Source: Arcuatula senhousia
Taxonomy: Eukaryota > Mollusca > Bivalvia > Mytilida > Mytilidae
NCBI GenBank assembly: GCA_963971305.1
Contig: OZ020307.1
Location: 9,995,501 to 10,059,500 of the forward strand
DNA: 64,000 bases
Reading direction: 5' to 3'
Shown: positions 23,479 through 35,200 of the stretch, one piece after another
Layout of the letters: every line of letters begins with the position of its first letter
How positions within the stretch are numbered: the stretch's first letter is position 1
Made by a program: the position numbers and the translations under genes
The notes under the pieces: generated by a model
What the model saw: only the letters and a program-made list of their open reading frames with translations
Database searches by the model: none
What the model was told of the DNA's origin: nothing

Positions 23479-23956
23479 GGAGTATTCACAAAGGGGTACC
23501 TGTGCTTAATCTTACTATCGAAAGTGTAATAATGGACCCTATGTAATGGCCCTGTCACACTATAACGTTTTAGCTAACGTGTGCCGAACGTTCGAATAAT
23601 TTTCTAAAATGTTGGAACACGTTGGCAGTCGCTGTAAAAAGTTTAAAAAAATATCTCGGTGAACGACCACAAAGCGTCAGACTAACTACCTGCAAGTTGA
23701 GTTTTTGGGCCCATTTTCGGCTTTTGTGGCTCTACTCCTTTGGAGTATTCACAAGGGGGTACCTGTGCTTAATCTTCCTATCAAAAGTGTAATAATGGAC
23801 CCTATGTAATGGCCCTGTCACACTATAACGTTATAGCTAACGTGTGCCGAACGTTCGAATAATTTTCTAAAATGTTGGAACACGTTGGCAGTCGCTGTAA
23901 AAAGTTTCAAAAAATATCTAGGTGAACGACCACAAAGGTTCAGACTAACTACCTGC
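23431..23956. repeat. 263-bp tandem duplication
   Basis: 23431-23693 and 23694-23956 both run from AAGTTGAGTTTTTGGGCCCA to ACTAACTACCTGC with few differences. The unit spans the right end of one MITE, unique DNA and the left end of the foldback element. Confidence 0.92.
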
Positions 23957-25247
23957 AACGCATGACAAACTTATTCAAAACTTATCTATAGCGTTCGTCC
24001 GGTTTACTTGACGTTTGCCTAGCACATGTGTGACGACTGCAGAACGCATTCATAGCGTTAGTCTAACTTATAATTTTTTCTCTCGGTGGGGAGACCTAGG
24101 ATTTCTGTTAATTTCTTTAGTATCATTTCGTAATAGCCCAAATAGATCTATTATCTGGCTTAAATGTATTCCTGGATTAATAAATAATTATAGAAATTTA
24201 GTTTCGTTATAAAAATATTGGTTTTCAGCGTTCTGGTAATATGAATGTATAATTATTCTAAAGCCGTTTTTTAACAAAAAGTGATGATTTTTGCACTCAG
24301 TCTAAAAGAATAAAATATAGTGTAGATTTTATATTTTGATATGTCAAAAATATACAGAGAGGAATGCATGCGCTTGTCAACAAACTCTCAAAATCTCAAA
24401 TGAGTATATACATGTTAGAAATACTGGTCTGTAGATGACTAATCCTAAATGATCACAGACAGCACGACGGATGTCCTTAATAGAGAAAAACGTTTGTGCT
24501 TATTGAATATTAAAAATACACATTATTTCAAATGAGTATTGAAATTAGACTGTCGTTACTTGTTGTATTTGAGTATTTTTCTACCAAAAAAAATATCATC
24601 GAAAACACGACAGGTGTATTACAATTTGCAAGAATTACTTTCAATTCCAGACCATCAAAGTTATCTTTGTTATATTCAAGATTTTTTTGGCTTTGTTCAT
24701 TGTTTTTTGTAAAAAGATTTTTTTTTTCAGATTTGAATTAGTATTTGAAGCTTTTGAAATTGACTTTCCCCCTTGTAATTCAATCTAACTTATAAAATTC
24801 TGGGGTTGATACGCTACTCGGTCGTTACAATGACGCTCTGTGCGCTCTGTACATGTTTTAAACACGTTGAATAGGTTTCTTCTTCGTTAGACTGACGCTA
24901 GACGTGAGCTGCATTATCGCTAGACATGTTAGTTTCCATTAAGCTTAGTGTTCGTCAAACGCATTTCAACGTGCGCACAACGACCACATAGCGTACATCA
25001 GCGTGTGTATAACGTCATTCTAACTTATGCCTAGCGTTCGAATAATTTATTTCTAACACGTTGGCGATCGATGGAAATTTTAAGCCTGTCGAAAAATTTG
25101 TGACACACTCGGCGATCACCAACGCACGCTGACTTTCGCTAACCTGTTTGTAGCGTGTTCAAAACTTATGCAACGCTCACCAGCGTATTGAAAACATATT
25201 CTAAAATGTCAGCACACGTTGGCTTAAACGTTATAGTGTGACAGGGC
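23812..25247. mobile_element. ACGTT-rich foldback element
   Basis: Left end GCCCTGTCACACTATAACGT at 23812; the inverted copy ends at 25247. Similarity between the arms continues for several hundred bases through AACGTGTGC, ACGTTGG and TCGAATAATT words. A second copy of the left end is at 23549 owing to the tandem duplication. No transposase frame. Confidence 0.8.
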
Positions 25248-26529
25248 AATAAGTCAGAGAAAGCCTTTCCTAAAAATTTTTTAGCTCTAATATATATTTC
25301 TAGAAAATAGTAGAATGAAATGATGAGGGTAAGCATATAATTAACATTTACTAAACAATGTAAAGTATTGGCAAATTTGATTGTTACAAAATGAAACTAG
25401 CTTAGCTACAAAGATATTTTCTTAAATTTGACCATTACATAGGTTTACTTGAATATAAGGTGAACTAAATCCCTGAATGAAAAATTATTCTACTGCATTA
25501 TTTCTACAATGTACACTAAATAAACTATTTTACAAGTTGCTTTGAAATGCCTGAGAAATGATATTAACTGGTGAAAGAGTAGATCTGGCCTCTTGATTTT
25601 CAAACGTTTGTTACAAAATATTTGGAAAGAGAGATTAAAATTATGATGTACACTTTAAGAGAGGACAGAATGGCCTTTAAAAAAGAGCCATAGCCGTTCC
25701 ATGATAACATTCATCCTAAAATGGAAAAATAATTGGCAACATAGCAAGAACTGATTTTGAAGAATAAAAAGTGGTGAAAACAAGTCTCTGACCAGTATAT
25801 ATGGCACTGTAAACATAGATGAATTTCTATCTAAAATACATTTCTATAGCTGTTTAATGAAGAAAATTATTCACAAGATGCAATGACAAAATGAGATAAT
25901 TAATTTCATCTTTTAATTTACCACCAAAAAATATTTGGCCTGATTTCATGGAGTGGGCGGCAGGCGGGTGGGCAGAAATCTTTGTAACAGTTTTCTTAGC
26001 AACTACTCGTCACAGCCACTTGATATTTGATATACAGCTTTAGGGAAAGGGGTCTCATAATGTTGGATTCGATTTCAGGTCTGTTGCTCACCTGTTTAGA
26101 AAAACCAAAAAATGACAATTTTTTTACTTTGACAGATTTTAAAAGAAATTTACAGTAAAAACTTGTTTTGTATTAGTTATATTCAAGTTTGCAGGTTGAA
26201 CTGTAAATAGGGGCTTCCTTTCTAAAGAAATCTATATTTGTACTTGGCCTTATATGGGAGCCTCAGAATGACTTTGGAGCCTGCTATTTAAAAATATAAA
26301 TCATTAAATTGACTTTTGATTATGAAAAAAACATGTATAACAAACTGGCATTAAAGGTCAAGAGATTCTTGATATAAATATAACAATAAAATGGTTTGGA
26401 ACTTACGACTTTCAAATCACATAAATTCTTAACAAAAACAAATTGTATAAATTTGGAATGATTTCTAAAAGATACATGTACACAAGTGTAGGATAATAAA
26501 TACATGATCAAACATGGAATATAATGACA
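25248..26529. other. Downstream of ADAP, no gene seen
   Basis: AT-rich. 25935-26060 (GGGCGGCAGGCGGGTGGGCA, then TTAGCAACTACTCGTCACAG) resembles a fragment of the element family at 48467-49401. Part may be ADAP 3' UTR. Confidence 0.35.
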
Positions 26530-26680
26530 CAGGCAGATCCAGAGGGGAGGGGGGCAGGGAGCCTGGGACTCCTTCTGAAATAAGATGTTTGGATGAATAA
26601 CTAGGAAATCACTTCTAGCTGTGATGAGACCAGGCCTTTCTTTGTTCCATCAACACTCCCCCCCTTTCTGGATCCACCAA
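26530..26680. mobile_element. hAT-like MITE with GGATCC ends, second copy
   Basis: CAGGCAGATCCAGAGGGGAG on the left and CCTTTCTGGATCCACC on the right. Confidence 0.6.
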
Positions 26681-26886
26681 CGGAATATATTGACAGTTTT
26701 GTCCTCTTATGTAGCATTAACAATTTGACTGTGTTCTTTTAACAATAACAACTTCAACAAATTCAACAAATAAATATAAACAATAGTTCCTATGGTGATG
26801 AAATGGTTGCTATGGTGATGTTTCCATGAGAGAATCTGCATGCAGCTGGTTAATACTGATAAATATCCATAGTTATTGACTATCTA

Positions 26887-26915
26887 TCAGGAATTTTTAC
26901 TCATCAATCTTTTAA
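26887..26915 (-). CDS. ADAP1: ADAP last coding exon (short, inferred)
   Basis: After the donor at 28271 the protein needs a tail. On the - strand a strong acceptor (GTTTCTTTTTCAG) precedes 29 bp encoding LKRLMSKNS and a stop (TGA at 26887-26889). The phase fits (one base left over plus two), and the total length then equals family length. No sequence conservation supports it, so another exon is possible. Confidence 0.5.
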
Positions 26916-29218
26916 CTGAAAAAGAAACAAAATTGTCAAAAATTGATTTAAAAGACATTTTTTAATCAATGAGTCTAGTATTATCATACATGTTAGACAT
27001 TAAGTTATATAAGATAATAGTAACATATGATGTTAATAGAAATAGAGTATGTGCTGGAGAAATATTAACACTAGAGACAAAATGCTTGTTCTTCAATAAG
27101 TAGGTCTGCAGTTATAAATTATCATACTACATGTAATATAAAACCTTTTTTAGTTTATGGTAGCTGAATTTTTTATAATAGAACAGTCATTGAAAGGACA
27201 AAAAACAAACAGAATTAGAATTAGTAAATAGGTTTTTAAATGATAAAAAATAAGGTGAACTTGGTAAAATTGTTAATATTTTCTAAAGTGACGGCAAAAA
27301 AGAAGCTTATTCTATGTATAACCCAGCTTTAGATGAGAAAAGAATTATTTATGGAGTTAAAAGAAGAATTATATGTTACGTTCAAAAGTGGATTGGTCAT
27401 GCTTTAATGTGATCAATAACAGTCTGAAGATATAATGTATAATGAACAGGAGAGATCCCATAAAAACCTGTGCCAGTAAAATTAGTTTTTATTATGTTAA
27501 GAAGTGATGTTGAGATTAAGAAATGATAATCCAAAGAATCAAAAGCTATCTCTTAAAAAGTAGACAAATATTAATGCAAGGAATTCTGAAAGTAAAAGGC
27601 AGGCTGTTGATTAGGTAATCTCTTCTAAAACCATCTTAACATGATTAAATAACCCCTTTAAGATCATAAAATGAACTGTTTGGACTATAAAGCTAATGCT
27701 AAGCTTTAGAGATATGACAATACAAAGGCAATGCAGGTCAATGTGTATTGAGTTATACCTATTTTCTCATAGCTAATGTTTGTTCATACATCTTTTTCTC
27801 TACAAGGAAATGATGGTAAATGAATATAAAAAATAATTTGAAAAATTATTTTATAAATTTTTGCAAATTTTTGCATGATGACGCTAGCAGCCTAGGAGAA
27901 ATCTACTATTAAGCAAATATTATTCATATAAAAAAAAAACAAAAACAAGTTTGTATAAACTATAACAGGCATGGAACTTGAAGGTGAACATGATTTGAAA
28001 CTGACAGATGAATAGATGGACAGACAAACAGACCCAACCAATATATATTTTTTAAACTGCACAATATTTTTAAGGCTAAATGAGCACTGATTACGGTGAC
28101 TTAATGTTGGTATGAATGACAAATATCTATAGTGGTCTAAAAATTGACAATAAGGGCTTTAATCTAAGTCACTAGTTTAAAAATTCAAGTTGAGAAAAAT
28201 TAACTTAAGACGGTTCTTTAATAAAAATTAGTTTTTCAAATAACTTGAGTTGACCCAGAAAATATACATACGTCTAAGGTCTTGGGAGGTAGGCTCTTTA
28301 CTCATTATTTCTTTAAAAGCTTCTATCCACTGGTCCATGTCCTGTCGGAGATTAGCACTAAGTACAAAATCTCTACCGGGTACAGTAAGGGTAAACACGT
28401 AGCCCATACTATTTCTAACATCTGAGTTACTACCGGACCCCATACTGATGCTGTAGCCACCTTCATCTTGGTGGCCTATGTACACTTCATTCTTAGGAAA
28501 GGGGCTCTGAAATGATGAAGTTTAAATGCAAACAATGCAACTCTTGTAAAGATGTTTTTTTGCTACATGTATTAATCATATTTTTTTCTTCAATTTTCAT
28601 TTTTTTTTCAAAATTTTCTACATTCTAAGGATGAAGTTCTTCCATCATGTAAATTTCATCAACATCTATCAAGCGCTTACAAGGTATGTGAACAACTGAA
28701 CATACAGTCCAGTTTTTCTAAAAACTGTAAAGCGGTATGAATACATGTATGAAAGTCAATTCAATATCTCACCAATGGGTCTTCAGAATACATTAGCTTT
28801 CTGTTATCAAGTGTGAACCATCTTTTCTTAAAGCTATCACTAGGTCTGGGCCCTTTCTTATGTAGCCATCCTTCTAATCTAAAGTCATTCGTCAAACCTT
28901 CTACCAACTGTAAAATATACAAACTTTAGCAATTCAAATTCTAGATGACAGAATCAAGCACAAAATTAAACCAAACTATACATGGCCAATAACATTTTTA
29001 CATTAGGATAAGTGCTTTTTCATATGACTTGGACCCATGAATACATATTTAAATCATTATTTATGGCTGTTTTTGATAAAAGTACATATAATATGATTTT
29101 TTCCATTTTGTTCGATGCTATATTCACTTCTCATTGCTATAACATCATCAAAAGGACACAAAGCTCTGACTTTATATTCCTTTATTAGTGACTTAAACCT
29201 AAATGAAAACTTTATTTG

Positions 29219-29277
<59 letters not shown>

Positions 29278-32200
29278 TATCCATCTTTTCAAATGAAAGC
29301 ATTGGATCAGCTATTTTTCTCTGTTTTAACAGACAGACAGACATTTTACTAACCTCTTCATCTGATAGCATGGGATGAGCTATTTTTCTCCAGTGGAATT
29401 TTGCAGCTCTGATGGCATAATACCAGTCTACAATCTCCTGAAAAAAAATTTACTTGAGGTAATTCTGTGAACTTGCACACAACTGATATCTATGACTTGT
29501 GTAAAACATTTGACAAACAGGAAGTTAACGAGCTACATCCATAAAATGGCTATACATCTTTTGGTATTATGAAAAATATTCAAAATACCAGGCCCAATCT
29601 TTCATTAATTATAGAATTAAAAGGATACTACCTAAAAAGCAAGTCAATGCTGATCTACCTATTGTCATCATCACTGTAACAAAAGACAAGTTAAATCTTT
29701 TTTATGGTTGCTGTTAATTAGTCGAAATTACAATAATCCATGTAGTCTAAGAATGCTGTTGATTGGACAAAATGTATAAAATCTGACAGAACTAAGCTAG
29801 CTGTTGATTGGACAAAATGTATAAAATCTGACAGAATTAAACTAGCTGTTGATTGGACAAAATGTATAAAATCTGACAGAACTAGATTACTGACAAAGTC
29901 AGAAAGGGCCCCGCGGCAAAAAATCTAAGTGTTTTCAAATGGAATGTTTATGAAACTTCAGAGCTGTATTGTTAATAGCCTTTGAGTTTTATTGTTCAAA
30001 AATTCCAATTCTCAAAATCTGTGACTTTTTTCCAAAAACATTAAACAGATTTGCACGAAATTTTAATATGCAAATCATGACATGCTACTAAGCAGCTGTG
30101 CAAAGTTTCAGAACTGTACTGTTAACAGTTGTTGAGTTTTAGTGTTCACAAAGTCCAATTCTCAAAATCTGTGATTTTAGATAAAAAATGAAGTTTTTTC
30201 CAAAAATATTTATCAGATTTGCACGAAAATTCAATATGCAAATCATGACATGCTACTTAGCAGCTGTACAAAGTTTCAGAACTATATTGTTAACAGTTTT
30301 TGAGTTTTAGTGTTCACAAAGTCCAATTCTCAAAATCTGTGATTTTAGATAAAAAATGAAGTTTTTTCCAAATATAATTAACAGATTTACACGAAATTTT
30401 AATATGCAAATCATGACATGCTACTTAGCAGCTGTACAAAGTTTCAGAACTGTACTGTTAACAGTTTTTGAGTTTTAGTGTTCACAAAGTCCAATTCTCA
30501 AAATCTGTGATTTTTGATAAAAAATGAAGTTTTTTTCCAAAAATATTAAACCGCTGTGCACGAAATTTTAATATGCAAATCATGACATGCTACTTAGTAG
30601 CTGTACAAAATTTCAGAACTGTGGTGTTAACAGTTTTTGAGTTTTAGTGTTCACAAGAATTGTTGACGGACGGACGGACAGACAAAGTGAAAACTATAGG
30701 GCGTCCGCATCTTCGATGCGGGGCCCTAACTAAGCTTGCTGATGATAGGACAAAATGTCAATAACCTGATTCGCCTGTGTGATTGTTTTACATATAAAGA
30801 TTGGCAATGGTCAGCATGATATTAATGTCCCTGCAGACCTACATCTAGGTATAGTCAGGACGTTTAACTCCCCAGTCAGTCAGCATGATATATTTTTTTT
30901 CTTATATTTTTTATGTAGTTGGTCCTTTACATAAAGTATATACAAATTTACATAGAGAAACAAGGAAACGTAAAACTTTACCTTAGAATCTGAGGCATAT
31001 ACAAATATACTTCTGGTAAGTCCGTTATAAAAGTATGTAATCTGTAATCCATTGGGATAAGTTATCTTATCTTTGGCAAACACAACATTGACACTTTCTA
31101 GATCTATTTCATGCTTGGGACTCGACTAAAAAAATGAAGAATGTACATGTATATTAATAATGTGAGCATCATATGAATTCACCTTCTAAATTCCTATTTT
31201 GTTTTTTGCATTACAATATTAATAAAGGTCAAGTTATAAACCATGATTGTTGTAATCTTTGTATAACAGTATAAGATTCACTTCAGTACTTATCTCTAAC
31301 AACTCAGAATTCAGTATAAATTAAGTAACAATATAATGCTATTAAACCTATGAACCTTTGACCTGATGACTTTCATTATATAAAACATGTATGAAAATCA
31401 TTTATGTTATAAATAAATTTGATTAGAAAATTATAAGTTGTATTTGCATTGAAAGAAAATTGGAGTTGTTTTCTTGTATACTTTTTAAAAAATCAAAAGA
31501 ATTTGATTGGAGGATCATTCTAAGTACACCTAATATCAGATCCAGCTTAATATACCAAAATACAACAATGAAGTTTATATACACTTTGCAGTTGCACAGA
31601 CTTCACAAGCATTTTGATTGACAGGTGTAAATATTAATATTTATAGTATAACTAATGAGGGGTGGTGAATATCAATTTTAATGTCACACGTGTAGAATAA
31701 CGCCAGGATTTAACAAGTGGGCCGAACTTGTCCAAGCACGAGTTTAATCCCCTAGCGTTATTGGTCACAAGTGACATTAAAATTGATATTCGTCACCTAA
31801 TTAGTTATACTATTTGTTATATAGATAATTTGGATAGACATAACAAATAGATAATTTTAAAAAATGAAAACAAATGAAATTATGGATCAATAATTTATGT
31901 ATTGCGTACTAATCTATGTTACCTATTTTCGCGGAAAACTTCACCAGGGTTAGATAAATTTGCATGTCAGATAAATAAATCCTGTAATTCACTCGGTGAA
32001 AATCAAGAAATTTAATCAACTCAAAAATCATGATATTTCATCTATATCTATATAATAAGCCAAATTAATTAATCAAATCTATAATATTTCCATGGAAAAA
32101 ATTTAATTTTACCAAAATTTTGCTTCAAATATATCAATAAATTTATCTATAAGTATTAACTGTAATAATTTTTTGGTTCATAGAAGCATAAAATAAATTT

Positions 32201-35200
32201 TTCAAGGTGCAGATTATTAAATGTGCGAGATGAAAAATTAAGTTATGCTGACCCACAAAAACCAAAATTGTTGGTAATGAACAAAATATAATACTTTTGC
32301 AGTTTGAACTTACATTTGTATCTTTGACAAAATAAGATAAACTTCTACCATTGACTTTACTGGACAAGATAAATTTTCTCTTCTTGAACCCATTGTCATC
32401 TTTGCCTCTTTTATGGAGGTAGCCCTCCTTTATACCATCACAGTACGCCTTTTGTTTTTCTGGGTCCATGAACTCCTTCCTGGCATACTTGGCTTTTACA
32501 AACTCTAACCTTAGTAATCTGAAATAATGAATATTAAACATGATTAACTAGATTTGACCTTTAACCTTAGATTTTAATCAAATATCTTGTAACACACAGA
32601 TGGAAACTATGAAAATAAAAGTTTCAGTGAAACTACAGGAAAACTTCAAAACTTCATGGTGATCAAATAAAACATGATTTGGGAAAATGAAAGTAAACAT
32701 AAAATTGGCATAAAAAAACATGTACATGTATTTTAATGTTAAACTGAATAGGACTCAGCTTCTGAAACAAATGACCTGCTTCCTGGATTAAACATAAAAT
32801 AACAATAGATAGAATGAAAGCAAATACATACAGGGAAAAAAAAAACAATCATGCTACTTCCTCTTTACAAACTGAAAACTATTTGAAATGTAAACAAAAA
32901 AAGTATACATGTCACTGTTTTATCGAAATCATCTGGTACAAGTGCACGCTTAGCTGCAAACGAAAGCCAGGAAAAATAGTATTTCAAAAATTTATCTCAA
33001 AACCTTACTAATTTTTACAACAGTCACTATTCAGCCAAAAGAGTGTAGCAATAGATGGGCAAGTCAAATAGATTAAAACTAGATAATGTGTCTATGAGCC
33101 ACAGGATGGCCCTCCCGTTCTTGAAATATCATTGACCCTCAATGTGTATTACCTGGGATATGGACCTTTACCAAGAAATTGATCAAAAGTGTTGTGTAAA
33201 ATATAGGTCGCTGTGACCTTATTTCTAATGGGTGGTGCCATGTACCAGGACTCATCGAGAAGTGAAATATTATTGACCCCTAACATGTAGTATTCAAGAT
33301 ATGGACCTTAACCAAGAACTTAACCGATGTCATTCATGCTTAAAATATAGGTCACAGTGACCTCATTTCTAGTGGATGGTGTCACTTTACCCAAGACACA
33401 TCTAGTGGTGAAATATCATTGACCCCCAACGTCTAGTATCCAAGTTATGGACCTTAACCAAGAACTTAACCGAAGTCGTTCATGCATAAAATATAGATCA
33501 CAGTGACCTAATTTTTATTGGGTGGTGTCATGTTACCCAAGACACATCTAGTGGTGAAATACCATTGACCATCAACATGTAGTATCCGAGATATGGACCT
33601 TAACCAAGAACTTAACCAAGTTCATTCATGTGTAAAATATAGGTCACAGTGACCTAATTTCTAGTGGGTGGTGTCACCTTACCTAAGACACATCTAGTAG
33701 TGAAATATCATTGACCCCCAACATCTAGTATCCAAGTTATGGACCTTAACCAAGAACTTAACCGAAGTCATTCATGCGTAAAATATAGGTCACAGTGACC
33801 TAATTTCTAGTGGGTAGTGTCACCTTACCTAAGACATATCTAGTAGTGAAATATCATTGACCCCCAACATCTAGTATCCAAGTTATGGACCTTAACCAAG
33901 AACTTAACCGAAGTCGTTCATGCATAAAATATAGGTCACAGTGACCTAATTTCTAGTGGGTGGTGTAGCCCTACCCAAGACCCATCTGGTGGTGAAATAT
34001 CGTTGACCCCCAACATCTAGTATCCGAGTAATGGACCTTAACCAAGAACTTAACCAAAGTGTTACGGACGGACGGACAAGGGTAAAACTATATGTCCGAT
34101 CCACATACGTGGTCGGGCCATAAAAACATTCATAGCTTTGGCAACTGACTTTAATAGACAATACAGAAATGTGGAATAAGTGTATGCGAAACAACCAAAG
34201 AGACGGGATAATTTAAGACTGCAGATTTACTTTAAAGTTAACACATTGTGTAGCACTTTTTTATCCTAAAATTTAAAACAATATAATATGATTTATGTTG
34301 TAATATATCAATTGAATTATAACATCAAAAACTAGCAGTGCTGATATTGATGAAAACTTTTTCCAATTATTTAATTGTTGGAAGATAAAATAAATTTTAG
34401 CACACAAGATTTGTAAAGCTTTCAACATGGGGTATCTTAAGCATGTTTGACAGCCCTGGCATGGATTTAGAACAGAAACAAGATGGTTTTTTTGTCTGAC
34501 ACAAAATATTTACATATTTTTTCTTGTCATTTTGTCCTTCAGATGGTATACTTACTGTTTTGAAAGACACTTACTGAAACTTGGCAAATGGTTCACTTTT
34601 TTGCAGATAATACCAACTAATCAAAATAGGACATTCAACAATATACAATCTATAACTAACTGTTGACAAATGTAAGCTGGTAATTTGATATTCAAATAGA
34701 ATTTGGTGATGATAAAAGTATTTCAATGTGTATAAATTATATTAGCAAGAAGCCCCACTTTTCTATAATAAAGAAATGGAGTAGTCGCACAGGACAGCTA
34801 ATCCCCTTGCCTGTTACATCAAAATGTAAGTCAAGGTAACATAAATTTGTAAATAACTGTCCAAGATATACCCACTTATTTATATTATTCCTTTACCATT
34901 TGCAGTTGCAGAGATATGAGCATTAACGAAAATTTTAACCTGAGTCATTTATGCAGAAAATATAGGTCAAGGTGACCTTTTTTGGTATGAATGCTAATTT
35001 CTATTCAAAATGTACCCACTAACTCAATAAAATCTCTCTTATAACTTGCTGTTGCTGGGATATGGACCTTAACCAAAACTTTAACATGAGTCTTTCATGC
35101 AGAAAGGTGACCTAATTTTGGTACTGATGCTGACATCCATCAAAGATGTACCCACTGACCAAATATCATCCCTCTATGGTGTTTAGTTCCTAAGTTATTG

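Noticed and set aside
24532..24741. Possible ORF inside the foldback element
   Set aside because: No recognisable protein features, and AT-rich composition like surrounding DNA.
28228..28485. Independent small - strand protein starting MYIGHQDEGG
   Set aside because: It is ADAP exon 8 read from an internal Met and run past its donor.
29057..29378. Frames rich in SVCL or TDRQ repeats
   Set aside because: Translation of the (CAGA)n microsatellite.
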